Positions 18,906 to 26,894 of a DNA stretch of 64,000 bases are shown here, piece by piece (the stretch's first letter is position 1; every line of letters begins with the position of its first letter). A model generated the notes under the pieces. It saw only the letters and a list, made by a program, of their open reading frames with translations, made no database searches and had not been told where the DNA came from. The translations under genes were made by a program, and so were the position numbers. The stretch comes from Sulfitobacter alexandrii (lineage in GTDB: Bacteria > Pseudomonadota > Alphaproteobacteria > Rhodobacterales > Rhodobacteraceae): positions 3,410,001 to 3,474,000 of the forward strand of contig NZ_CP018076.1 in NCBI RefSeq assembly GCF_001886735.1, read 5' to 3'.

Positions 18906-19397
18906 ATGGCGTACAGGACCGTTTGCAAAGGTGCGGTTGCACTTCTCATCATCGCGAGCCTCGGTGCGTGCGGCAGCCTAGGGCGCGAGGCGACGGCGCG
19001 GCCTGAAACCTACACCAACCCCAATAACCCCAACAACATCGAGACGAACCCGGACAATACCATCTGGTCCCTGTTCAACCGCAAGAGCGGCGATACAACC
19101 GTTTCTGTGAACAAGTATCTGTGGTCCGCTTCCCTCGAGGTGCTGGATTTCCTGCCGGTACAGTCCATCGACCCGTTCACCGGCGTGATCGTCACCGGCT
19201 ACGGCACCCCGCCCGGCGGCGGATCGGCCTACCGCGCGACGGTGCTGATCGACGATCCCGCGCTGGATGCCCGGTCCTTGAACCTTGCACTGCAGACGCG
19301 CAATGGCCGCACGGTCAATACGGCGACCACCCGGGCGGTCGAGGATGCGATCCTGTCGCGGGCACGCGAAATGCGCATTGCCGACAACAAGTTCTGA
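18906..19397 (+). CDS. DUF3576 domain lipoprotein
   Basis: A 163-residue predicted lipoprotein (lipobox LGAC, Cys at residue 22). An Asn/Pro-rich spacer follows, then the DUF3576 domain beginning DNTIWSLFN and running through KYLWSASLEVLDFLP and GYGTPPGGGSAYRATVLI. The family is conserved just upstream of leuS in Alphaproteobacteria; its function is not established. AAGGAAAG at 18892-18899 supports ATG 18906. It lies 85 bp upstream of leuS and shares its orientation. Confidence 0.88.
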   Translation: MAYRTVCKGAVALLIIASLGACGSLGREATARPETYTNPNNPNNIETNPDNTIWSLFNRKSGDTTVSVNKYLWSASLEVLDFLPVQSIDPFTGVIVTGYGTPPGGGSAYRATVLIDDPALDARSLNLALQTRNGRTVNTATTRAVEDAILSRAREMRIADNKF

Positions 19398-19482
19398 ACC
19401 CGACCCCTCCAACGACTCTTTCCGCGCCGGGCCCTGTGAGATGAACGGCCCGGCGCGATCCGTTTGAACGAAGGCACCCGCC

Positions 19483-22029
19483 ATGACCCGCTATACCCCC
19501 GCTGAAATCGAAGCCCGTTGGCAGGCCGCCTGGGAAAAGGACGGCATCTTCAAGGCCGTGCGCGACGCCGACAGGCCCAAGTACTACGTGCTCGAGATGT
19601 TTCCCTATCCTTCGGGGCGCATCCACATGGGGCATGTGCGCAACTACACGATGGGCGACGTGATCGCACGCTACAAGATCGCCACGGGACATAACGTGCT
19701 GCATCCGATGGGATGGGACGCCTTCGGCATGCCTGCCGAAAACGCCGCCATGGCCATCGGCGGCCACCCCAAGGACTGGACCTACGGCAATATCGACGAC
19801 ATGCGCGGCCAGATGAAACCGCTGGGGCTGTCGATCGACTGGTCGCGGGAATTCGCCACCTGCGATCCCGAATACTATGGCCAGCAGCAGGCGCTTTTCC
19901 TCGACTTCCTCGAAGCCGGTCTCGTCTACCGCAAGAATGCGGTCGTCAACTGGGACCCGGTGGACATGACCGTGCTCGCCAACGAACAGGTGGAGAACGG
20001 GCGCGGCTGGCGGTCCGGCGCGCTGGTGGAGCGGCGTGAGCTGACCCAGTGGTTCTTCAAGATCTCCGATCATTCCGAAGAGCTGCTGGACGCGCTCGAC
20101 AGTCTCGACAACTGGCCCGCCAAGGTAAAACTGATGCAGGCCAACTGGATCGGGAAATCGCGGGGCCTCCAGTTCGCCTTTTCCACGGTCGACGCGCCGG
20201 AGGGGCATGACAGGATCGACGTCTACACGACCCGGCCCGACACGCTGATGGGGGCGAGTTTCGTCGGCATCTCGCCGGATCACCCGCTGGCCAAGGTGCT
20301 CGAGCGGAACAACCCGGAAATCGCCGCCTTCTGCGCCGAATGCCGCAAGGGCGGCACGACGGAGGAAGCCATCGAGACCGCCGAGAAGCTTGGATACGAC
20401 ACCGGGATCACGGTACGCCATCCCTTCGACACGGCCTACGAGATGCCGGTCTACATCGCGAACTTCATCCTGATGGATTACGGCACGGGCGCGATCTTCG
20501 GCTGTCCCGCACATGACCAGCGCGATTTCGAATTCGCGACGAAATACGGCCTGCCGATCATTTCGACTTTCCTGCCTTCCGAGGAATCGCCAGAGGATCT
20601 GGACGCGGCCTTTGTTCCGCCGAAGACCGAAAAGGTCTTCTACAATCGCGGGTTCGCCGGGGAGCAGTGGCAGACCGGGCTCGAGGCCATCGACGCCGCC
20701 ATCACCTTTTGCGAGGAAAACGGCGTGGGCCAGGGCGTCACGAAGTTCCGGCTGCGCGACTGGGGCCTGAGCCGCCAGCGCTACTGGGGCTGCCCGATTC
20801 CGGTGGTACATTGCGACAGCTGCGGCGTGGTTCCGGAAAAGAAGGAGAACCTGCCGATCGAACTGCCCTACGATGTCACCTTCGATGTTCCGGGCAACCC
20901 GCTGGACCGCCACCCCACCTGGCGCGACTGCGCCTGCCCCGCCTGCGGAGCGGCCGCGCGTCGCGAGACGGACACGATGGACACCTTCGTCGATTCGTCG
21001 TGGTATTTCGCGCGGTTCACCGCACCTCGCGCGAAGACCCCGACGAACATGGCGGATGCGCAATACTGGATGAACGTCGATCAGTACATCGGCGGTATCG
21101 AACACGCGATCCTGCACCTGCTGTATTCCCGCTTCTTCGCCCGTGCGATGCACCTCACCGGGCACCTGCCGGCCAGCGCGATCGAGCCTTTCGATGCGTT
21201 GTTCACCCAAGGGATGGTGACCCACGAGATCTACCAGACCCGCGACGACAGGGGCCGCCCGGTGTACCACCTGCCGGAGGACGTGACCGACGGAAAGCTC
21301 GCCGACGGGACGGAGGTCGAGATCATCCCCTCGGCCAAGATGTCGAAATCCAAGAAGAACGTGGTCGATCCGCTGAATATCATCTCCAACTACGGAGCGG
21401 ACACCGCACGCTGGTTCGTCCTTAGCGATTCGCCCCCTGAACGCGACGTGGAGTGGACGGCGTCAGGTGCCGAAGCGGCCTTCAAGCACCTTTCCCGCGT
21501 GTGGAACATCAGCGACCGTATCGCCGCGATGTCTCCGGGCGCCACCGGCGAGGATGACGAAGGTCTGCTCCGCCAGATGCACAAGACGATTCACGACGTG
21601 ACGATGGGTGTCGAATCCTTCGGTTTCAACGCGGCGATTGCCAAACTCTACGCCTTTACCGCCACCTTGCAGAAATCGAAGGCAGGCCAGGCCGCCCAGC
21701 GCGAGGCGATCATGACCCTCGCACAACTGATGGCACCGATGACACCGCACCTGTCCGAAGCGGTCTGGCAACAGCAGGGCGGCACGGGTCTTGTCGCGAC
21801 GGCCCACTGGCCCGTGGCGGACGAGGCCATGTTGGTGGACGATACCGTGACGCTACCGATCCAGATCAACGGCAAGCGCCGTGCAGAGATCAAGGTGGCG
21901 GCGGACCTGCCGAAAGAAGAGGTTGAAAAGATCGCGCTGGCCCATGAAGCTGTGATCAGGACCCTGGACGGGGCCACCCCCAAGAAGGTCATCGTCGTGC
22001 CCGGACGTATCGTGAATGTCGTTGCTTGA
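19483..22029 (+). CDS. leuS: leucyl-tRNA synthetase
   Basis: An 848-residue class Ia synthetase charging tRNA-Leu. The HIGH signature appears as [16 protein letters not shown] near residue 43. The CP1 editing domain is present ([20 protein letters not shown] and [14 protein letters not shown]), as are WGCPIP and the zinc-like Cys pairs around [10 protein letters not shown]. The KMSKS loop is [13 protein letters not shown]. Length is normal for the family. Its 3' end overlaps lptE by 14 bp. Confidence 0.98.
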   Translation: MTRYTPAEIEARWQAAWEKDGIFKAVRDADRPKYYVLEMFPYPSGRIHMGHVRNYTMGDVIARYKIATGHNVLHPMGWDAFGMPAENAAMAIGGHPKDWTYGNIDDMRGQMKPLGLSIDWSREFATCDPEYYGQQQALFLDFLEAGLVYRKNAVVNWDPVDMTVLANEQVENGRGWRSGALVERRELTQWFFKISDHSEELLDALDSLDNWPAKVKLMQANWIGKSRGLQFAFSTVDAPEGHDRIDVYTTRPDTLMGASFVGISPDHPLAKVLERNNPEIAAFCAECRKGGTTEEAIETAEKLGYDTGITVRHPFDTAYEMPVYIANFILMDYGTGAIFGCPAHDQRDFEFATKYGLPIISTFLPSEESPEDLDAAFVPPKTEKVFYNRGFAGEQWQTGLEAIDAAITFCEENGVGQGVTKFRLRDWGLSRQRYWGCPIPVVHCDSCGVVPEKKENLPIELPYDVTFDVPGNPLDRHPTWRDCACPACGAAARRETDTMDTFVDSSWYFARFTAPRAKTPTNMADAQYWMNVDQYIGGIEHAILHLLYSRFFARAMHLTGHLPASAIEPFDALFTQGMVTHEIYQTRDDRGRPVYHLPEDVTDGKLADGTEVEIIPSAKMSKSKKNVVDPLNIISNYGADTARWFVLSDSPPERDVEWTASGAEAAFKHLSRVWNISDRIAAMSPGATGEDDEGLLRQMHKTIHDVTMGVESFGFNAAIAKLYAFTATLQKSKAGQAAQREAIMTLAQLMAPMTPHLSEAVWQQQGGTGLVATAHWPVADEAMLVDDTVTLPIQINGKRRAEIKVAADLPKEEVEKIALAHEAVIRTLDGATPKKVIVVPGRIVNVVA

Positions 22030-22498
22030 CCGTCGCAGCATCCTGCTGGCCCCGCTGGCCCTGGCCGCCTGCGGGTTCACGCCGGTCTACGGCCCCGGCG
22101 GCAGCGGCAGCGCGCTGCGAAACCGGGTCCTCGTGGACGAACCCGACGACCGGAATGGCTACCTGCTCACCCGGGAGATCGAGGAACGGCTGGGGCGTCC
22201 GAGCCCGGCTCGATTCGGGCTGGCGGTAACGATCGCCACCGTGGAGGAAGGGCTGGCAATCGATCCGGCGGGGAACACCACCCGCTTCAACCTTTTGGGC
22301 GCCGCCGACTTCGCCCTGCGCGATCTTCAGGGCGGTCAGATCGTCACGTCCGGCCGCGTCGAGAATTTCACCGGTTATTCGGCGACCGGAACCACCGTTG
22401 CCACGCTGGCCAGCGCGCAGGACGCACAGGAACGGCTGATGCGGATCCTTGCCGAACAGATTATCGCGCGGCTCTACGCTGCGCAGATCCCCGCATGA
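22016..22498 (+). CDS. lptE: LPS-assembly lipoprotein LptE
   Basis: A 160-residue lipoprotein with a short signal ([15 protein letters not shown]) followed by [10 protein letters not shown], the alphaproteobacterial LptE start. It plugs the LptD barrel and helps deliver LPS to the outer-membrane surface. It begins inside leuS (14-bp overlap) and ends with a 4-bp overlap with holA, so leuS-lptE-holA are translationally linked, an order that is conserved widely in Proteobacteria. Confidence 0.92.
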   Translation: MSLLDRRSILLAPLALAACGFTPVYGPGGSGSALRNRVLVDEPDDRNGYLLTREIEERLGRPSPARFGLAVTIATVEEGLAIDPAGNTTRFNLLGAADFALRDLQGGQIVTSGRVENFTGYSATGTTVATLASAQDAQERLMRILAEQIIARLYAAQIPA

Positions 22499-23493
22499 AG
22501 CTGTCCCCCCGCGAGGCCAACGGATATTTCGCCAAGCCCGACAAGGGGAAAGCCGGGCTGCTGATTTTCGGCAGCGATGCGATGCGTGTCGCCCTGAAAC
22601 GGCAGGAATTCCTGAAAGCCCTGCTGGGCCCCGATGCGGAAGAGGAAATGCGGCTGACCCGTATTCAGGCCGCGGACCTGCGCCGCGATCCGGCGATGCT
22701 GCTGGACGCGATCAAGGCCGTGGGGTTTTTCTCCGGTCCGAGGGCGGCCTTTGTCGAGGATGCGAACGACAACGTGGCCAAACCGCTGCTGGAGGCCCTG
22801 GCCGATTGGCATCCCGGCGATGCGCAGATCGTGGTGTCCGGCGGCGACCTCAAGAAGACATCGAAGGTTCGGAAGGCTTTCGAAAGCCACCCCAATGCCT
22901 ACGCGGCGGCCATCTACGATAATCCACCCGACCGGGCCGAGATCGAGCGGCTGCTGGCCGAAGCCGGTCTGCGCCCCGAGCCGGATGCCATGGGGGCGCT
23001 GGGTGAACTGGCCCGTACGCTGGACCCCGGAGACTTTCGCCAGACAATCGAGAAGCTGTCGCTTTACAAGCTGAACGATCCGGAGCCGCTGAGCTTGGAC
23101 GATGTGAGCGCCTGCGCACCCACCTCAACCGAGGCGGAGGTGGACGACATCCTGCACGTGGTCGCAGAGGCCCGCGCCGGAGAGATCGGACCCGTGATGA
23201 ACAAGCTGCAGGGCCAGGGCGTCAACCCGGTGACCCTGACGATCATGGCGATTCGCCATTTCCGCACGCTCTACCGGATTGCCGCGTCACCGGGCGCGCC
23301 CGTGTATGGCGTGCGCGACAGGGATCGCGCCATGCGGCAGGCCCGCGCCTGGGGGGCGGCCAAGCTGGAGACCGCGCTTGCGGTGCTGACGGACACGGAT
23401 CTGACCCTGCGCTCCGCCGCGCAGACGGCACCGGCGCTCGCGCTGGTGGAACGCGCCTTTATCCGCCTCGCCATGCTGGGCGCTCAACGCTGA
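22495..23493 (+). CDS. holA: DNA polymerase III delta subunit
   Basis: A 332-residue clamp-loader delta subunit that opens the beta clamp. The sequence has the delta N-terminal fold ([21 protein letters not shown], then LIFGSDAMRV), the A-Y-N-P-like region around FFSGPRAAFVEDAND, and the C-terminal helical collar (NKLQGQGVNPVTLTIMAIRHFRTLYRI). No Walker A is expected or seen. The start ATG overlaps the lptE stop (ATGA). Confidence 0.93.
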   Translation: MKLSPREANGYFAKPDKGKAGLLIFGSDAMRVALKRQEFLKALLGPDAEEEMRLTRIQAADLRRDPAMLLDAIKAVGFFSGPRAAFVEDANDNVAKPLLEALADWHPGDAQIVVSGGDLKKTSKVRKAFESHPNAYAAAIYDNPPDRAEIERLLAEAGLRPEPDAMGALGELARTLDPGDFRQTIEKLSLYKLNDPEPLSLDDVSACAPTSTEAEVDDILHVVAEARAGEIGPVMNKLQGQGVNPVTLTIMAIRHFRTLYRIAASPGAPVYGVRDRDRAMRQARAWGAAKLETALAVLTDTDLTLRSAAQTAPALALVERAFIRLAMLGAQR

Positions 23494-23504
23494 AAGGACT
23501 GAAG

Positions 23505-24098
23505 ATGTACAAAGTGATCGGTTCAACGAAATCCCGGGCCTTCCGGGTCATGTGGATGCTGGAAGAAATGGGCCTGCCCTATCAGCAGGTGGATGCCGGG
23601 CCGCGGTCGGAAGAGGCGATGAAATACAACCCGCTGGGCAAGATCCCGGCACTGGTCGACGGCGACGCTGTGTTGACCGACTCGGTGGCGATCATGACCT
23701 ACCTTGGCGACAAGCACGGCAAGCTGACTGCGCCCGCCGGAACCGTCGACCGCGCCCGGCAGGATGCGATGACCTTTTGGCTGATCGACGAATTCGACGC
23801 GATTCTCTGGGCAGCGGCCAAGCACAGCTTTGTCTTTCCCGAGGACCGCCGCGTGCCGGAGATCAAGGACAGCCTGAAGTCGGAGTTTCTGCGGTCTGCC
23901 GATGTGCTTGCCGACAGGCTGGAGGGGCCATTCCTGATGGGTGACCAGATGACCCATGCCGACATTCTCGCCTGTCATTGCGTGAACTGGTCCATCGGGG
24001 CGAAATTTCCCCGCGTCAACGACAAGCTGGGCGCCTGGGCGGCGGAGATGCGGGACCGTCCCGCGTTCAAGGCAGCACAGGAAAAGGTCGCCGGATAG
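23505..24098 (+). CDS. glutathione S-transferase family protein
   Basis: A 197-residue GST. The thioredoxin-like N-domain starts YKVIGSTKSRAFRVMWMLEEMGLPY (glutathione site Ser/Thr) and contains GKIPALVDGDAVLTDSVAIM with the cis-Pro and the SNAIL-like loop. The helical C-domain has GDQMTHADILACHCVNW. It may detoxify electrophiles or reduce disulfides; the substrate is unknown. It follows holA by 11 bp and is probably co-transcribed. Confidence 0.92.
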   Translation: MYKVIGSTKSRAFRVMWMLEEMGLPYQQVDAGPRSEEAMKYNPLGKIPALVDGDAVLTDSVAIMTYLGDKHGKLTAPAGTVDRARQDAMTFWLIDEFDAILWAAAKHSFVFPEDRRVPEIKDSLKSEFLRSADVLADRLEGPFLMGDQMTHADILACHCVNWSIGAKFPRVNDKLGAWAAEMRDRPAFKAAQEKVAG

Positions 24099-24144
24099 GG
24101 CCCGTTTCGGTCTGCAGGTCTGCCGGCGATGAGCTTGGCGCCCG

Positions 24145-25353
24145 TCAGGTGCCGCCAAGCCCCGTCGGACCTGATCGGTCGCGTGACCAGTCCGCGGCCT
24201 TTTGCCCTGCCCAACGTCCCGTGGCGAGGCAGGCCGAGATCAGATAGCCTCCGGTGGGCGCTTCCCAGTCCAGCATTTCGCCCGCCACGAAGACCCCCGG
24301 CAGGTCGCGCAGCATCAGGTTGCCGTCGAGCGCGCCGAACGGAACGCCACCGGCCGTCGAGATCGCCTCGTCCATCGGCCGCAGTCCCTCGTGGCGGATT
24401 GGCAGCGCCTTGAGCAGGCGCGCCGTGGCGCGCAGCCCCTCTGGCAGGGGGCGTGCCATTTCCTGAACCAAGGCAATCTGCGCGGGCGTGAGAGTCAGCA
24501 CCTTGCGCATATGGTTCGACAGGCTCGCCTTGCCGCGCGGCCTCGCCAGCCGTGCCGTGACCTCCGGCACCGGGAGATCCGGCAGCAGATCGAGAAAAAG
24601 GTCATGCCCCTCTCGCACGCCCCGCGATACCGAGTAGATTCCGCCACCTTCCAGCCCGCGGACGGAAAGGCTCGCCTCCCCGCGCGACACGTGGGGCCCG
24701 GCGGACCACGACACGCCCTTGATCGGCGCCCCGAAGTGCCGGGCCATGTGACCCGACCAGTTGATCGCCACACCGGCGTTCGCGGGCGCGAAGGGCGCGA
24801 TCGGGATCCCCTGCTCCTGCAGGATCGCCGCCCAGGCCCCGGTCGATCCAAGGCGGCGCCAGCTCGCGCCGCCGAGGGCCAGCACCGTCACGTCCGGCGT
24901 CAGGGTCTCGGTCCCTTCCGGTGTGAGAAAGGCCAATTCCCCGTTCCGCCACCCTTGCCAATCCCGCCGGGTGCGGATCGTCACGCCCAGTTCGTCCAGG
25001 CGCCCCAGCCAGGCCCGGAGCAGTGGAGACGCCTTCATCGCCTTGGGAAACACGCGGCCCGTCGATCCGGTGAAGACCTCCTGCCCCAACCCCTCCGCCC
25101 AGCGCCAAACGGCTTGCGTATCGAAGGCCGACAGGATCGGGGCGAGTTTCCCGCGTGCCTCGGCAAAGGCCTCGAGGAAGGGTGTTTCGGGCTCGTCCTT
25201 GGTGAGGTTGAGCCCCGATTTTCCCGCCATCAGAAACTTGCGCCCGACCGACGGCTTCGCGTCGCACAGCGTGACCCGGTGCCCCGCCGCGCCCAGCGTC
25301 TCCGCGGCCATGAGCCCCGCCGGGCCCGCGCCGATCACCACGGCATGGGTCAT
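24145..25353 (-). CDS. TIGR03862/HI0933-like NAD(P)/FAD-dependent oxidoreductase
   Basis: A 402-residue flavoprotein of the HI0933 (BaiN-like) family. It has the Rossmann FAD motif AVVIGAGPAGLMAAETL at the N-terminus, the KFLMAGKSGLNLTKDE family block, the STGRVFPKAMKASPLLRAW motif, and a C-terminal FVAGEMLDWEAPTGGYLISACLATGRWAG closing the FAD site. Its physiological reaction is unknown. It is convergent with the GST gene. Its start at 25353 lies 95 bp from the left direct repeat of the accessory patch. Confidence 0.9.
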   Translation of the reverse strand: MTHAVVIGAGPAGLMAAETLGAAGHRVTLCDAKPSVGRKFLMAGKSGLNLTKDEPETPFLEAFAEARGKLAPILSAFDTQAVWRWAEGLGQEVFTGSTGRVFPKAMKASPLLRAWLGRLDELGVTIRTRRDWQGWRNGELAFLTPEGTETLTPDVTVLALGGASWRRLGSTGAWAAILQEQGIPIAPFAPANAGVAINWSGHMARHFGAPIKGVSWSAGPHVSRGEASLSVRGLEGGGIYSVSRGVREGHDLFLDLLPDLPVPEVTARLARPRGKASLSNHMRKVLTLTPAQIALVQEMARPLPEGLRATARLLKALPIRHEGLRPMDEAISTAGGVPFGALDGNLMLRDLPGVFVAGEMLDWEAPTGGYLISACLATGRWAGQKAADWSRDRSGPTGLGGT

Positions 25354-25448
25354 TGCGGTGCCCGTGGGATCGTGGGCAGGGCAGAAAGGCCAATATCCGT
25401 CATCGGCATCTTGTCTCGGAGGGCAAACACGCCATCCTCATGCCTGCC

Positions 25449-25484
25449 CGGCCCCGGAGTATCAAGGATTTTACATGAACGAGA
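25449..25484. repeat. left copy of 36-bp direct repeat
   Basis: The 25-bp block from 25449 to 25473 (CGGCCCCGG...ATTTTA) is identical to 26436-26460. The match continues for 11 more bases with two substitutions. The repeat contains an AAGGA ribosome-binding site and the start codons ATGAACGAG. In this copy the start codon leads only to a 43-codon frame and then abuts a transposase fossil. Confidence 0.95.
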
Positions 25485-25665
25485 ACATGTCGCGCATGTC
25501 CACCACGTCAGCGCCCAATACCTTTACCAGTATGCGAACCACGCTGCTTGGCTGGAAGACAACCGCCGCACCGACAACGGGACGCTGGCGCAGATTGTGG
25601 TAAGCAATGCGATGGGTTCGCCAGTATTGCGCCAATGGAAGGGCTACTGGCAGCGGGCGGATTGA
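25483..25665 (+). pseudogene. C-terminal remnant of an IS1595-family (ISXO2-like) transposase
   Basis: In the frame ending at 25665 the last 60 codons read EHVAHVHHVSAQYLYQYANH, then AAWLEDNRRTDNG and WKGYWQRAD. This matches the end of ISXO2-like DDE transposases of Rhodobacteraceae as I know them. The N-terminal 80 percent is missing; upstream the frame is antisense noise within the flavoprotein gene. Downstream, GGGGTGAAGCGTGAAC...ACTAGACC to about 25708 may be the old right terminal repeat. It is a dead fragment, not in frame with the repeat's ATG. Confidence 0.8.
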
Positions 25666-25708
25666 TGCACAATAGCTGGTGGGGGTGAAGCGTGAACAAC
25701 ACTAGACC

Positions 25709-25889
25709 TGCCAAGTGATTCATGGTAAACGAAAAATTGAGGCGGTCAGGTCACTACACCTGCCGCCTCTATTTCGAACTAGCCGTCGGGGGCTAGAGTT
25801 TGTGATCACCCCTTCTTTTTACACGGGTGAGCAACAGGGTCAAGTCTCCTGATGGCGTCAGTCCAACGCCAAAAAAGGAGATTTATCCA
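25709..25889 (+). promoter_or_regulatory. leader region of the Cas2-like gene, with three small hairpins
   Basis: A gene-free, visibly AT-richer stretch. It holds a long hairpin (AGGCGG-t-CAGGT ... ACCTG-CCGCCT, 25740-25768) flanked leftward by AATTTTT on the minus strand, so it may be a leftward terminator. Next is CTAGCC-gtcggg-GGCTAG near 25780-25797. Last is GGCGT-N7-ACGCC followed by six As just before AAGGAGA (about 25873-25880), the ribosome-binding site of the Cas2-like gene. A promoter probably lies here, but I cannot assign boxes. Confidence 0.45.
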
Positions 25890-26165
25890 ATGGCAAGCTA
25901 CCTTCTCTCTTACGATCTTAATGGCCCGAATCCGTCTCACAAGGATATGGACGACCTGATCCGCTCGATATCTTCAAAAGCGGGCAGGGTTCTCGAAACA
26001 GTATGGTGGGTTGATTATGACGGGTCTGCGGTTCAACTTCGTGACCGCCTTCTCTCCACTCTCCGCAGCGAGGATCGTCTTTTTGTATGCGCTTGCAAGG
26101 ACGCTGCATGGTTCAATACCCTGTTGAATGATGGTTCCCTCAAACAAGCAATAGAAGCCGCATAA
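25890..26165 (+). CDS. stand-alone Cas2-like small protein (SinR-family type)
   Basis: A 91-residue protein that reads like a Cas2/VapD ferredoxin fold. Strand 1 ends in YLLSYDLNGP, with the Asp where Cas2 binds metal. A helix is followed by RVLETVWWVDYDG (strand 2), then a helix QLRDRLLSTLRSEDR and strand LFVCACKDAAW. Similar 90-residue proteins annotated as SinR-family occur alone in many bacteria; they are not part of CRISPR loci and have no agreed function. ATG 25890 has AAGGAGA nine bases upstream. There is no cas1, cas effector or repeat array in the window. Base composition differs from the chromosome around it. Confidence 0.75.
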   Translation: MASYLLSYDLNGPNPSHKDMDDLIRSISSKAGRVLETVWWVDYDGSAVQLRDRLLSTLRSEDRLFVCACKDAAWFNTLLNDGSLKQAIEAA

Positions 26166-26186
26166 AACAAGGCGACATATTGACTC

Positions 26187-26208
26187 GGCTGGCCCTACGG
26201 GGCCAGCC
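26187..26208. terminator. hairpin between convergent Cas2-like gene and winged-helix fragment
   Basis: A perfect 9-bp stem GGCTGGCCC / GGGCCAGCC with a TACG tetraloop, 22 bp after the Cas2-like stop. It overlaps the stop of the leftward ORF. There is no clear U-tract, so termination is inferred from structure and position. Confidence 0.6.
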
Positions 26209-26419
26209 ACAGCCGCCCCTCGTGCCTCACCAACCCACGCTTCTTCAAGTTCCACAGGCAGATGTACACGCGATGATAGGCCCGCTTATAAGTTAGCTGC
26301 TGCTTGCGCGCCTGCACCGCTCGCGCAATGTCAGCGCCGGTCTGCGGCCCATCCCTGAGCGCCTCCATCACCATCCGGCGCAACTCGCCCTTGCGGAAAT
26401 CCTTGGGCGGCTTGGCGTG
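26195..26419 (-). pseudogene. winged-helix DNA-binding fragment, 5' end missing
   Basis: The open frame from the TAA at 26420-26422 to 26197 encodes about 74 residues. ELRRMVMEALRDGPQTGADIARAV, then RAYHRVYICLWNLKKRGLVR and a final GRLWLAP look like a winged helix (helix, turn-helix, recognition helix, wing). No ATG start precedes the domain; the first usable codon is TTG at 26383. The frame is cut 14 bp from the right direct repeat, as if the original 5' end had been replaced. It could still be a short gene using TTG 26383 or ATG 26374. Confidence 0.5.
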
Positions 26420-26435
26420 TTAAGCGCAAGCGGTT

Positions 26436-26471
26436 CGGCCCCGGAGTATCAAGGATTTTATATGAGCGAGA
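26436..26471. repeat. right copy of 36-bp direct repeat
   Basis: The partner of 25449-25484. Here the repeat supplies the ribosome-binding site (AAGGA) and first codons of the intact HNH gene. The two copies lie 987 bp apart. The sequence just left of each copy differs completely, so the repeat boundary is sharp. Confidence 0.95.
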
Positions 26472-26767
26472 CCGCGCCGCATCCGACCTGCCCGCTTTGC
26501 GGCCGCGAGATTCCGCCCGATGTGCCGCAGTCGTTGCACCATCTTGTGCCGAAGCTCCGCGGCGGCAAGGGCGGGCCGACCGTGCTGATGCACCACATCT
26601 GCCACCGCGAAGTGCACGCCACGCTGACCGAGACGGAACTGGCACGCAACTACAACACGCCCGAGGCACTTCGTGCGCACCCGAGGCTGGCAAAATTCGC
26701 AGCATGGGTGGCAAAGCGCCCACCCGGTTTCAGATCGAAGGTTCCCGGCGGCACGCGCAATCGCTAG
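26462..26767 (+). CDS. HNH endonuclease family protein
   Basis: A 101-residue small HNH protein. An N-terminal zinc knuckle CPLCGREIP and the HNH core QSLHHLVPKLRGGKGGPT then LMHHICHREVHATL give the His-His/Asn-His arrangement with a second CxxxH pair. Such stand-alone HNH proteins occur on chromosomes and phages; whether this one cuts DNA is unknown. Its start lies inside the right direct repeat, with AAGGA upstream. An identical leader with a beheaded start sits about 1 kb to the left, suggesting that the leader was duplicated. Confidence 0.85.
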   Translation: MSETAPHPTCPLCGREIPPDVPQSLHHLVPKLRGGKGGPTVLMHHICHREVHATLTETELARNYNTPEALRAHPRLAKFAAWVAKRPPGFRSKVPGGTRNR

Positions 26768-26819
26768 TTGACGCCGCGACGCAGGAAAAGCAGGGTCCGC
26801 GAAACCCGAGGAGAACCCG

Positions 26820-26894
26820 ATGCGCACCATCCTGATCCTGACGACCGTCCTGATGCTGGCCGCCTGCGACGTGCCATTCGTGCCGCTGATCTAG
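26820..26894 (+). CDS. 24-residue predicted lipoprotein
   Basis: The ATG at 26820 is preceded by GAGGAG at 26809-26814 and opens MRTILILTTVLMLAAC then DVPFVPLI and a TAG. It is a complete lipoprotein signal peptide with lipobox LAAC (Cys 16) and only eight further residues. The gene is convergent with the crotonase, whose stop overlaps its own by four bases. Tiny lipoproteins of this kind (entericidin-like in size) are often missed in annotation. Function unknown. Confidence 0.65.
   Translation: MRTILILTTVLMLAACDVPFVPLI

Noticed and set aside
19315..21270. 651-codon minus-strand frame over leuS
   Set aside because: It lies entirely within leuS coding sequence, which has all synthetase motifs. 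It is a GC-rich shadow.
24202..25482. Treating the whole 487-codon plus-strand frame as a transposase
   Set aside because: Only its last 60 codons match IS1595. The rest is antisense to the flavoprotein gene.
25709..26471. CRISPR array or cas locus near the Cas2-like gene
   Set aside because: No repeated 25-40 bp units with regular spacers, no cas1 and no effector. The direct repeat occurs only twice, 987 bp apart, and contains a start codon.
25449..26471. Composite transposon
   Set aside because: There is only one transposase fragment and the repeats are direct leader duplications, not terminal inverted repeats.
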